In this document: piece after piece, positions 1 through 7,669 of the stretch
Position numbering within the stretch: the stretch's first letter is position 1
Layout: every line of letters begins with the position of its first letter
From: Desulfovibrio sp. ZJ369
GTDB lineage: Bacteria; Desulfobacterota; Desulfovibrionia; Desulfovibrionales; Desulfovibrionaceae
Direction: 5' to 3'
Assembly: GCF_011039085.1 (NCBI RefSeq)
Contig: NZ_JAAKEI010000014.1
Location: forward strand, 1-64,000
DNA length: 64,000 bases
Program-made: the position numbers and the translations under genes
The notes under the pieces: generated by a model
Told to the model about the DNA's origin: nothing
Database searches by the model: none
The model's input: only the letters and a program-made list of their open reading frames with translations

Positions 1-123
1 AAGTGGATTGTTGGCAGGCACAAAGAAATAATCTTGGCTCCAAGATTAATTGGCAATTTACAACTGATCAAGCCAGGATAAAGTTAAAACGACTTTACCC
101 GACACTTGTAGCTTGACGCAACA
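1..123. other. Window edge, no gene seen
   Basis: Short stretch downstream of the HD-protein stop codon. It holds a small inverted repeat (AAAGT..ACTTT around 80-98) but no convincing reading frame, RNA gene or repeat. Any further gene of the effector operon would lie outside the window. Confidence 0.4.
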
Positions 124-744
124 CTAGGCCAATTTTAGCAGGGCAATCCCTTTTTGGCGCGTCTTTTCCTCCATGCGCGTGTCATTCGGAATTGTGCGGA
201 TTTGTTGCCAATCCCGCCAGGCAGTCTCGCTTATGGAAGATTTGGTGTCCGCGTCCACCACCTTCCAGAAAGCCACAAAAAAACCGCTGGCGGCGACTTC
301 ATGCAGGAGGTCAAACTTCTTGCCGGGCCGCAGTCGGGCGTAGCGCCCGGCTTTCATGTGAAGCCGTGCCGCGAGAATGCCGGCCCGCGTGTATTTATCG
401 GAGAGGCCCAGATGGCGCGCCCAGACAGCGACGAGCCGCCTCCCGCGAGATTCGTGACCATAATGGTGTGGCCAAAGGGCACGGGGAGTTGTCAGCTTGC
501 CCGCATCATGACCCAGCGCCATCCAGACAGCCAGGGCATCCCCGGCCACTGCATCCATGCAGCGGGCCGTGTGTGCCAGCACCGACCCTGAATGATAGGG
601 GGCAGGCCCGGCCGGGATAGTGTCCGCATCGGCAAGAAAGGGGGGGAGCCACGCCTCGCGGCGGCGCACAGCCGCAAGCAGCGCCGCGCCCGGGGCCACT
701 GTTTGGAGCAGTGACTCAATAGCCGCGTGGCGTTTGTCTTTCAT
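124..744 (-). CDS. Stand-alone HD-domain phosphohydrolase, CCA-adding-enzyme HD type, in CRISPR effector operon
   Basis: A 206-residue protein. His58, the His79-Asp80 pair, a WPHHYGH stretch (92-97) and His129 follow the pattern of the C-terminal HD domain of bacterial CCA-adding enzymes, including the LGHDAGKLTTP-like core at 77-87. There is no nucleotidyltransferase head domain. In CCA enzymes this domain has 2',3'-cyclic phosphodiesterase, 2'-nucleotidase and phosphatase activity (family knowledge). The start codon overlaps the stop of the upstream CARF-HEPN gene by 4 bp (TCAT on the plus strand, 741-744), so the two are probably translationally coupled. From context I infer that it acts on cyclic oligoadenylate or on RNA 2',3'-cyclic phosphate ends made by the neighbouring nucleases. 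A housekeeping HD protein trapped in the operon is the alternative. Fold assignment is fairly safe; function is open. Confidence 0.75.
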   Translation of the reverse strand: MKDKRHAAIESLLQTVAPGAALLAAVRRREAWLPPFLADADTIPAGPAPYHSGSVLAHTARCMDAVAGDALAVWMALGHDAGKLTTPRALWPHHYGHESRGRRLVAVWARHLGLSDKYTRAGILAARLHMKAGRYARLRPGKKFDLLHEVAASGFFVAFWKVVDADTKSSISETAWRDWQQIRTIPNDTRMEEKTRQKGIALLKLA

Positions 745-2027
745 AGCAGAGCTTTCCAGTCAAGATGGGGGAATGTCGGCAGATCTTTCACATCGGTATG
801 AAGAAATTCCAGTGCCGCAGCCAGCAGCTTTTCATACTTTTCCTTGCCTATGGGATCATACCCGTGAGCAAGCAATGAGCTGTTTCGTGACTGCAATGTT
901 TTCTTCAGGGCATCCCCATGAGCCTGGAAGGACTTTCCCAAGGGATCATTCAGTGCGGCCAGCAGCTGGTATGATCTTTCCAAACCGACACGGGCAACAC
1001 CTTCCGCGTCGGCCAGTGGCCGCCACTCGTCACGGATGGATGCCGGAACGCGGTCCAGCGGCACATGTCCATTATCAATGGTATGCCCTGTCCACAGGGC
1101 AATCTTGGCGCATTTTTCGATAGCGCTATAGAGTCGGGCCACGGCATCGTCATAATGCCCGGCGGCTGCGCAACGCCGCGCATTGCCCACGAGGTCAAGC
1201 AGATAGGGGCGTCCTCTTGCCTCCCCCTGCTGATCAGAAGCGCACCTGAGAGCCGCCGCATCCTGCCTGAGGGTTTCCACCCGCTTCACATCCCGCTTGA
1301 GGGCGCTGAGCAGTTCAGAGAGGCGCGGATTTCGCACGCCATAGGGCGCCAGACGGCCGTGAGCCTGGCTGAGGCATGTCTGGGCTTCCTTGTGATTAAA
1401 GCTGTCCCACGACATGTAGCCCGTTACCATGTCGCCAATGGCGCTGTAGAATTTTTTTTGTGCGCCATCCATATTTTCAGCGAGTGCCCGGGCTGTGGCC
1501 AGGGCATCCGCGAACTGGGCATGATTAAAGGCATAGGCCAGGGCCCGCACTTCGCGCAAGGCCAGTACATCCCAGGGGTTGGCGTCCTGCACCACTTTTT
1601 CCGTTCCGGACTCCACAGTGCCCAGCCCCTGCTTGGTACGGACACCACCCCCGACATAGGAAAAGCGGCTCTTGAACTCCATCATAACCAGGGCCAATGC
1701 CGCCGACATGATCTTTGTGCCGCCAGTGATGTCCGCGACAAGCGGAATGTCCTCCGGCAGGGACATGTCCGCCAGGGCTTTGGCGATGCCCTCTCGCATA
1801 TCTTTCACGCACTGCACCATGTCCTGATAATCACGCAGCGTGACAATCTGTGTATCCCCAATCTTCCATCCAAGGTCATTTTCAATTTCCTGACGGATTG
1901 TCGCGCGTGACTGCGGGGATGCCAGATATATCACATGACTCGGATGGTGATGGCGGATGCTTGTGCGCAGGGGATCCGGCGTGCCCCCTACAGTGCAGAC
2001 CATCACAATGGGTTCGGTAGTGCTCAT
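741..2027 (-). CDS. CARF-HEPN ribonuclease, TIGR02710 (Cas02710) family
   Basis: A Csm6/Csx1-like effector of about 428 residues. The N-terminal CARF domain opens with a hydrophobic strand and CTVGGTPDP, and has the ligand-loop motif DITGGTK (residues 99-105). The C-terminal helical region ends in a HEPN R-x6-H motif (Arg381 to His388, RNSSLLAH), the usual RNase catalytic pair. By family, cyclic oligoadenylate made by Cas10 would bind the CARF domain and switch on RNA cleavage. I start the gene at the ATG at 2027, which overlaps the stop of the upstream CARF nuclease by 4 bp. The longer frame to 2150 has an unrelated, basic N-terminus. It sits second of three in the effector operon downstream of the array. 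Confidence 0.85.
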   Translation of the reverse strand: MSTTEPIVMVCTVGGTPDPLRTSIRHHHPSHVIYLASPQSRATIRQEIENDLGWKIGDTQIVTLRDYQDMVQCVKDMREGIAKALADMSLPEDIPLVADITGGTKIMSAALALVMMEFKSRFSYVGGGVRTKQGLGTVESGTEKVVQDANPWDVLALREVRALAYAFNHAQFADALATARALAENMDGAQKKFYSAIGDMVTGYMSWDSFNHKEAQTCLSQAHGRLAPYGVRNPRLSELLSALKRDVKRVETLRQDAAALRCASDQQGEARGRPYLLDLVGNARRCAAAGHYDDAVARLYSAIEKCAKIALWTGHTIDNGHVPLDRVPASIRDEWRPLADAEGVARVGLERSYQLLAALNDPLGKSFQAHGDALKKTLQSRNSSLLAHGYDPIGKEKYEKLLAAALEFLHTDVKDLPTFPHLDWKALL

Positions 2028-3169
2028 GTTTCGTGGCTCCAGCTGATGAGTATCTCTTCCAGATTCAGTAAATCTTTGCCGCAGACAACGCGCACCCTCA
2101 GATTTTGCGCCCTTTCCCTGTCCTTCCCGCAGAGCGGGCGTACCGAGCAAAGCATGGCTCTGGCGAGAATGCCGCCCAAACGATCGTGCAAGGAATCCAG
2201 CTTGTAAAGAGCTGTGGAAACACGATCCTCAGGTATGTTGCCGCCGCCAGACATGGCGGAAGTTTTACATTCAATGGTGAACAGGCGATTGCGCGCGGCA
2301 AAAAGAGCATCCAGTTCGTTGAGTACCCCGTCACGGCGCACGCTGACGGATGAAGCGAAATCCCTGAGGCGTTGGGCGGCCTTCAAGCGGAAAAGTGTCA
2401 TCCGCACATATTCCTCAAACCAGGCGCCGTTACACCAGCGACGCGCGGCTTCATCAAGAAAGGTCACATGCCCGTTTCCAGCCAGTGCTGTGCCGGCCTC
2501 CTTGCAGATTGCCAGCAGTTCCCGCCATGATGGATCCGGGGGGCCGTCATCACGCGCGTAGAGCGCGCCCGCGGCAGCCTTTGACAGCCGGTTGAGGCGC
2601 CCCATTGCCCTTTCGCCCGCTGGTGCGCAGGCAAGCTTCAACAGACGTGTGAGTGACTCCCGGCGCGGGGCCGGCACCGGCTCACTGTTGGCAGCTTCCA
2701 TATCAAAGCCGTTTGCCGCCAAAAGATCGCGCACTGAGAGGACATCGGGCAAAGGAGCATAGGCCCAGTCGCGCCCCACGCTGATGACTTGTTCCCCATC
2801 CGTATCAATGTAAAAAGCCGGCACTTCGCATACCTGGGCCCACTCGGCCGCTGCCAGCGCCATGAGTTTTGTGCCGCCTGTAAGATTGATGCCCAGTGAT
2901 TCGCTCCCGCATGTGGCGCGGATTTCCTCCAGCACATTGTAAATGGCATTCTGGTCGGAGCTGTCCGCAAGCGGATACTCCGTGAAGGCGCACTGCCTCC
3001 CCCGGGCCTCCAGGGCCTTGCGCAAGAGGTGGGCAGCCCCTTTCATGGCAGGGGTGACCACGGCATGGATATGCACAGGGCCACTCCCCGGAAAGGAGGC
3101 GCCAAGCAGGCTGGGCAGCGCCTGCCGGGAAACGAGGACAATGTGATTTTTCAGCGGCGGAATGGGCAT
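2024..3169 (-). CDS. card1: Card1/Can2-like CARF nuclease (DUF1887 type)
   Basis: A protein of about 381 residues with an N-terminal CARF domain (NLTGGTK near 95-101) and a C-terminal PD-(D/E)XK nuclease domain. Visible active-site residues are the FEEYV glutamates (about 252-253), Asp287 in NELD, and Glu300/Lys302 in IECKT. This matches the Card1/Can2 family: cA4-activated enzymes that nick DNA and cut RNA after type III target recognition (established knowledge). The ATG at 3169 is chosen; an in-frame GTG at 3181 adds four residues but has no better ribosome site. It is the first gene after the array, about 50 bp from the last, degenerate repeat, so it may be transcribed with the pre-crRNA. 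Its stop overlaps the next gene's start. Confidence 0.87.
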   Translation of the reverse strand: MPIPPLKNHIVLVSRQALPSLLGASFPGSGPVHIHAVVTPAMKGAAHLLRKALEARGRQCAFTEYPLADSSDQNAIYNVLEEIRATCGSESLGINLTGGTKLMALAAAEWAQVCEVPAFYIDTDGEQVISVGRDWAYAPLPDVLSVRDLLAANGFDMEAANSEPVPAPRRESLTRLLKLACAPAGERAMGRLNRLSKAAAGALYARDDGPPDPSWRELLAICKEAGTALAGNGHVTFLDEAARRWCNGAWFEEYVRMTLFRLKAAQRLRDFASSVSVRRDGVLNELDALFAARNRLFTIECKTSAMSGGGNIPEDRVSTALYKLDSLHDRLGGILARAMLCSVRPLCGKDRERAQNLRVRVVCGKDLLNLEEILISWSHET

Positions 3170-3222
3170 ATCTGCTCTCACCAGGTACTTATGTAGAGCG
3201 ATGGTGGAGAATTTGGATAAGC

Positions 3223-3845
3223 GTCTTAATCCCTTTTTCTTTCAGGTCGGTTCTTACGACGATGAATCGCAAGCAGCGCCGAGCCGCTGAACGTGCGTCT
3301 TAATCCCTTTCTATTTCAGGTCGTTTCTTACCAAGGAGTGCAGCGCAAACGGCCAGCGCCGGCCAAGCTGTCTTAATCCCTTTCTATTTCAGGTCGTTTC
3401 TTACATTACGGCCATCGGTATTGAAAACGTTCATCGTGCAGCGATGTCTTAATCCCTTTCTATTTCAGGTCGTTTCTTACGCCGTTATGCCAATTTTTGA
3501 CGCCTCAACCGGCAGGCTGTCTTAATCCCTTTCTATTTCAGGTCGTTTCTTACGAGGGAAGAAAGGAAGAGATATTGGGGTTGTTGAAGGAGTCTTAATC
3601 CCTTTCTATTTCAGGTCGTTTCTTACACCATATTTGAGGTTCAAGAAAAAGTACTACGGCTAATGGTCTTAATCCCTTTCTATTTCAGGTCGTTTCTTAC
3701 CCAGTAATCGCACCACAAACAAGCAAGCCGCCGAAAAGTCTTAATCCCTTTCTATTTCAGGTCGTTTCTTACGCCTTGGCGGCTCAAAGGCTTTCGCGCG
3801 GTTTTGTGAGGTCTTAATCCCTTTCTATTTCAGGTCGTTTCTTAC
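3223..3845 (-). CRISPR. CRISPR array, 9 repeats of 35 bp and 8 spacers
   Basis: Repeats start at 3223, 3297, 3370, 3446, 3519, 3592, 3666, 3738 and 3811, each 35 bp. On the plus strand they begin GTCTTAATCCC and end CGTTTCTTAC. Spacers are 37-41 bp (39, 38, 41, 38, 38, 39, 37, 38), typical of type III. The repeat at 3223-3257 carries three substitutions and is therefore the leader-distal end. Read on the minus strand each repeat ends in ATTAAGAC, resembling the ATTGAAAC-type 8-nt tag of type III crRNAs. So transcription runs from about 3850 down to 3223, the same direction as the cas genes. All spacers differ from one another. No cas6 is visible, so processing must rely on a protein encoded elsewhere. 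Confidence 0.97.
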
Positions 3846-4064
3846 TCCTCCCTTCCCACTCCTTTTTCCACAGCACCTGGCTGTCTGACTTGCGCGAACC
3901 TTCAGGGCAACGATGAAACTTCAGCCGTGCATGGGCGAACATGTCAAGCCAACCTACTGAAATAAAAAACTCTTTTCCTTGCGCGAACCTCTCCGGGACA
4001 GACGCGCCATCTTCATTCATTTCAACAGGTTGGCAAAACCCACCGAAGACAGCCACGGTTCGCG
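3846..4064 (-). promoter_or_regulatory. CRISPR leader region
   Basis: A 219-bp gap between the csm5 stop and the first repeat, on the leader side as judged from the degenerate repeat at the far end. On the minus strand it holds a TTGACA (plus-strand positions about 3943-3948) without a clear -10 box. A 13-bp direct repeat, CTTGCGCGAACCT, occurs at 3889-3901 and 3979-3991. No terminator is seen, so read-through from csm5 into the array is possible. Confidence 0.55.
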
Positions 4065-5588
4065 CTACTCGCCGAGAAGCTGTTTTACTTTTGCGACTTT
4101 CTTTTGCTGTTTCTGGGAGAGCTTGCCTTGCCACTTGCCCAGGCGCTGCCAGCAGTCACGCAAGGCAGCCGCCGCCTTTACCCGCAAGTCACCCTCCAGG
4201 CTGTCCAGCCTGGCAAAAAGCTCCATACTGCGCTCCTCCGGGGCATCGGGGGCCGCAACTTCAGCAATGGCACGCTCCTCCGGGGAAAGGGCGGCAAGTG
4301 CCGCCTCGCGTTCCGCTGCCTCGCGCTCTTTCCGGCGCTGTTCCTCAGCGGCTTTTGCCCTGGCTTCGGCAACGGCCTGCGCCCGCTTGCGCTGCTCCTC
4401 CACAGCGCGGCGGATTTCCTCCTCGCGCACGGCACGAATCTGCTCCCGCTCACGCCGGGCGTTCTTGATGGCCTCTTCCACCCGGGCTACGCCATCTTTG
4501 TATTCAGCCTCCTCACAGCGGCACAGCACCACCCAGCCGAAGGGCAATTCACGGTCAGCCAGGGTGCGCGTCTTGCCGGCTCCTTTCCGGGAGCGAGGCG
4601 CATTCGCGCTGACAGTGACACATTCCACATGGGAATAGTGCCCCACGCGCAGCAGGAGTTCCCGCTGTGGATCCAGCTTTTCCATGCGGCTCAGGACGGG
4701 TTTGAGCCGCCTTCCCACCTCGGCAAGATGCGGCAGCCGGTAGAATTTCCCCAGTTCTTCCCGAAAGCGTTTTTCGTAAAAGTTCTTGCAGATGGTTCCG
4801 AGGTCTGCAAACGAAAGCACTTTCCCCCCGGGCAGGCCAATGCCTGCCGCGTCCATGAGCAAACGCCCATAGAGCGGCAGACCACCAGACGCGGCTGGGG
4901 GCAGCACCTCGCAGGGCGTTTTGGGGGTACCAGGCTTTTCCGGGTTGAGCCGCGCTTCGGCAGCGGCCACGATACGCGTGGCGCCCGGCGGTATCGGAAT
5001 ATCCGACACCTTGAGGGCCTGCATGCTGTGGTTGCGGATGGAACCGAGCAGGCGCTTCATCTCGTCCGCATAGGCGCGATTATCCCGCCCGACGGCTCGC
5101 AGACCGCCATGATCAAGCCCATCAATGAGTGCTGTGCTCAGCGCCCCCTTGAGGGAGGAGCCGGGTATATATGGCGCCATGGTGACGGGGCTGCGGGGAA
5201 GGGGCTGGACCTCCGCGTTGCTCAGGCTCCCGGGATTTTTGATATGGGCGCGCAAATTTTCAGCCAGGGCAGCGGAGGACACGGCCACACGCGCGAGCGA
5301 ATAGAGGGCCGCGTCCAGGTGTTCATCCATGAGGCTGCGCAGGTTCAGCATCTCGCCAGAGTCGAGCGCCTTGCGTATGTCCGCCTTGTCCTGTGCCGCC
5401 TGAAGCCAGGCCGCCGCGTCCACCAGGTGCAGGGCGTACACATCGCCCTCCTGCCGGATGACATATTCCAGCGGAGAGAGATCGCTCCCGGAACCGATAA
5501 AAACGGGAGTGAGCGCCTCCAGCCGGAAGGGGAGAAAACTTTCCCGCGTCCAGCGGCGCGGGCCGGAACGTTGGCTGCGGTCAGGCAT
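4065..5588 (-). CDS. csm5: Type III-A CRISPR RAMP protein Csm5 with coiled-coil extension
   Basis: Subunit that caps the crRNA 3' side of the Csm complex. The first 350 residues are RAMP-like, with an early PVFIGSG strand-loop and the glycine-rich motif GSSLKGALSTA at about 143-153. Residues roughly 355-440 are a charged, alanine/glutamate/arginine-rich coiled coil, followed by a lysine-rich tail. The total of 507 residues is longer than a usual Csm5 (about 340-400). I start at the ATG at 5588, which has a perfect AGGAGG six bases upstream; the frame extends seven codons further without a ribosome site. It overlaps the csm4 stop by 8 bp. It is the last gene of the csm operon before the array leader. 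Confidence 0.9.
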   Translation of the reverse strand: MPDRSQRSGPRRWTRESFLPFRLEALTPVFIGSGSDLSPLEYVIRQEGDVYALHLVDAAAWLQAAQDKADIRKALDSGEMLNLRSLMDEHLDAALYSLARVAVSSAALAENLRAHIKNPGSLSNAEVQPLPRSPVTMAPYIPGSSLKGALSTALIDGLDHGGLRAVGRDNRAYADEMKRLLGSIRNHSMQALKVSDIPIPPGATRIVAAAEARLNPEKPGTPKTPCEVLPPAASGGLPLYGRLLMDAAGIGLPGGKVLSFADLGTICKNFYEKRFREELGKFYRLPHLAEVGRRLKPVLSRMEKLDPQRELLLRVGHYSHVECVTVSANAPRSRKGAGKTRTLADRELPFGWVVLCRCEEAEYKDGVARVEEAIKNARREREQIRAVREEEIRRAVEEQRKRAQAVAEARAKAAEEQRRKEREAAEREAALAALSPEERAIAEVAAPDAPEERSMELFARLDSLEGDLRVKAAAALRDCWQRLGKWQGKLSQKQQKKVAKVKQLLGE

Positions 5589-6555
5589 GGTTTTCCTCCT
5601 CAACAACATGGCAGGGCAGAATGAGCGGTTGTGTCACCTGGACGACAGCCGGGTCGGCATTGATCCCCTCCAGCACATAGGGCCCGTGCGGCATGTGCCG
5701 CAACACGCTGCCCTCCTGAAGCAGAAGCATAGGGGCCTTGTGGGGATTGGCATGTCCGGGGCCGGCCTTGCCGCGCTTTGCCTCCACCGCATACCAGCCA
5801 TCAAGCTCCGACATGTTCATGGCGGCGCAGACGGAACAGAGCAGGGAGTGGGGACCGCCCTTTTCCAGCGGCGCGGGGTCGAAACTTTCATCCCGCTCCA
5901 CGGCAAAACGGCCCTTGCCAGTGGAGGCGTCCCTGCCGAAGCCCAGGTCACCTGTTTCAGCCAGCAGCTCCAGTAGCGCATCCGGGGCCTCGGCGCGCGC
6001 GTAGATGTGGAAAGCGGTGCCGGCGGCAAACCAGGTGAGACGGTTGAAATAAAGACCACCCTCGGCGGCTGTGCCGCTCTCCCTGTTGATGGTTACATGC
6101 GGCTCCACGCTTTCGCGGCTCCGGGAGGAGTCAGGCCGCTTTTCCTGCCGGCAGAACCAGGCCAGCAGGGGCTTCAGGGAGAGGGCGGCCGAGTGGCACG
6201 CCCAGACCGCTACTGGCAGATGCCTTGTCTTGCGGAAGAGCTTGTACTCCTGCAACGCGTCAAAGAGCTTGAGGGGCTCGCCCGCGGGGCCACAAAACTC
6301 CCCGGACGCGACCCATTGCCGAAAGCTGCCGCGGCTGGCCGGCGGCAGGCGCGGCATACTGACGGTGTCAAGGGGAAGGGCTGAGGATACGGCAAAGGGC
6401 GGGTTCCCCGAGCGAAAGCCCTCAATGGCGGCGCGGCAGGCCCCCGCCCCCTGGCGCTCGGCCATGCGCCAGAGCAGCATTCCGCACAGCGTATCGCTGC
6501 GCAGGGGCGTCCCCCACGGAGAGAGCGGCCGCACAATGTAGCGCAAAAGTTGCAT
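5581..6555 (-). CDS. csm4: Type III-A CRISPR RAMP protein Csm4
   Basis: A 324-residue Csm4, the subunit that holds the crRNA 5' tag and contacts Cas10. The N-terminus (LLRYIVRPLSPWGTPLRSDT) is the RRM-type strand and loop expected of Csm4. Further on are GLYFNRLTWF and the glycine-rich loop TGDLGFGRDASTGKGRF. The start has GGAG seven bases upstream. It follows csm3 after 12 bp and overlaps csm5. There is no sign of damage. Confidence 0.92.
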   Translation of the reverse strand: MQLLRYIVRPLSPWGTPLRSDTLCGMLLWRMAERQGAGACRAAIEGFRSGNPPFAVSSALPLDTVSMPRLPPASRGSFRQWVASGEFCGPAGEPLKLFDALQEYKLFRKTRHLPVAVWACHSAALSLKPLLAWFCRQEKRPDSSRSRESVEPHVTINRESGTAAEGGLYFNRLTWFAAGTAFHIYARAEAPDALLELLAETGDLGFGRDASTGKGRFAVERDESFDPAPLEKGGPHSLLCSVCAAMNMSELDGWYAVEAKRGKAGPGHANPHKAPMLLLQEGSVLRHMPHGPYVLEGINADPAVVQVTQPLILPCHVVEEENHA

Positions 6556-6567
6556 GGCTGACTCCGG

Positions 6568-7260
6568 CTAGAGGGCCCTGATGCCGGCCAGATCCACTGG
6601 CTCGCCATCCAGCGCCAGATCCTCGAATGCCACCTGCCCATTGCCGCGTGAAGACCCGCCACCCAGGGCGTCAAGCTCCACGAGCCTGAGAGCCTTGAAA
6701 AGCCATTGGGCCAGCTCGTCCGCGTCATCGTGCTCAAAAACCTTGAGGGCGATGCTCAGCTCAAAGGCCACGCCGGCGGGCACGCGCTCCAGCGGGCGGG
6801 GATGTTCGGCTGTGCCGTTGACCCGGTTGATGGTGTTCTCGTACTTGATCTCCATGGAGAGTTGCCCGGCCGCAAAGCGCTTTCTGTCCTCTTTGCAGAG
6901 CATGGCGTCACGCACCAAAAGGCGCGTGGGGCCGAGCTTGGGATCACACTTCCCCGGATCGTTATGCGCGCCGAACAGCACGCATACGGGGCAATCCGCC
7001 CTGCCGCAGCCGCAGGGCGCGCCCTTGGTTATGCATTTCCGGGTCTCAGGGTTCGTGCCCATGACGATACCCACCTCCAGCAGGGATCGCATCTTGCCCT
7101 TCAGGGATGAGCCGGGAATATAGGGCGCCCCGGAAAGCGGATCCTTCACAATGGGCTGGTCAAGCCCGCCGATCTCCACAGTTTCCTTGCCCGCGCCGAT
7201 GTGCAGGCCGGTGCGCAGGCGGATGCGGCCGGTAAGTGTGCGTATGGATTGCAACTGCAT
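6568..7260 (-). CDS. csm3: Type III-A CRISPR RAMP protein Csm3, target-RNA-cleaving backbone subunit
   Basis: Csm3 forms the filament along the crRNA and cuts target RNA at 6-nt steps. From the ATG at 7260 (GGAGGA just upstream) it is 230 residues. The catalytic Asp lies in GGLDQPIVKDP (Asp34), and the GSSLKGK RNA-binding loop follows near 50. A cysteine cluster (CGCGRADCPVC, then FGAH) is the zinc-binding thumb seen in the family. All key residues are present, so RNA cleavage should work. It sits 16 bp after csm2 and 12 bp before csm4. Confidence 0.94.
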   Translation of the reverse strand: MQLQSIRTLTGRIRLRTGLHIGAGKETVEIGGLDQPIVKDPLSGAPYIPGSSLKGKMRSLLEVGIVMGTNPETRKCITKGAPCGCGRADCPVCVLFGAHNDPGKCDPKLGPTRLLVRDAMLCKEDRKRFAAGQLSMEIKYENTINRVNGTAEHPRPLERVPAGVAFELSIALKVFEHDDADELAQWLFKALRLVELDALGGGSSRGNGQVAFEDLALDGEPVDLAGIRAL

Positions 7261-7276
7261 GTCTTCCTCCGTGATG

Positions 7277-7669
7277 TCAATCCTTGAGATAGCGGGCGCT
7301 GAAGCCGACAACCGCCTCAAAGTGCAGCAGGAATGCCTTGAAATCACAAACATCCTCTATACTGTCCACATTCTTCCATAGCCATGTCTTAAAACTTTCA
7401 GGGACGACCTTACGCTTGAGGGCGTATTCCGACTTGGCCTTGAGCAGCTTAATCATAGGCAGGATGCGGCAAAAGGCGGCCTGTTCGTCCCGGGCGTCCA
7501 GCAACTGTCTCTCAAGCGACTTTACGTCCGCGTAAAATTTCCGCAGCTGAGAGGTTTTTATTTCCGGCCTTTCTGTGAAGGATCTTGCCGTTTCCTCTGC
7601 CCTGGAATCTACCCATATGGGGTTGAGCTCCTGCTTGGCTTTGTCCTTGTAATACTCAATTTTACTCAT
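7277..7669 (-). CDS. csm2: Type III-A CRISPR small subunit Csm2
   Basis: A 130-residue, mostly helical protein matching Csm2, the small subunit that lines the target-RNA side of the complex. The features are the motif TSQLRKFYADVKSLE and an internal run with alternating lysines (LKAKSEYALKRK). The ATG at 7669 overlaps the cas10 stop by 4 bp (ATGA), so it is probably translationally coupled. Longer in-frame extensions run through cas10 sequence and are not used. Confidence 0.9.
   Translation of the reverse strand: MSKIEYYKDKAKQELNPIWVDSRAEETARSFTERPEIKTSQLRKFYADVKSLERQLLDARDEQAAFCRILPMIKLLKAKSEYALKRKVVPESFKTWLWKNVDSIEDVCDFKAFLLHFEAVVGFSARYLKD

Noticed and set aside
3814-4134. Minus-strand open frame across the leader and first repeat
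   Set aside because: Out of frame with csm5, runs into the array, no ribosome site and no motif. The leader explains the region better.
4104-5624. Long plus-strand open frame opposite csm5
   Set aside because: Antisense shadow produced by GC-rich codon use of csm5; no domain pattern.
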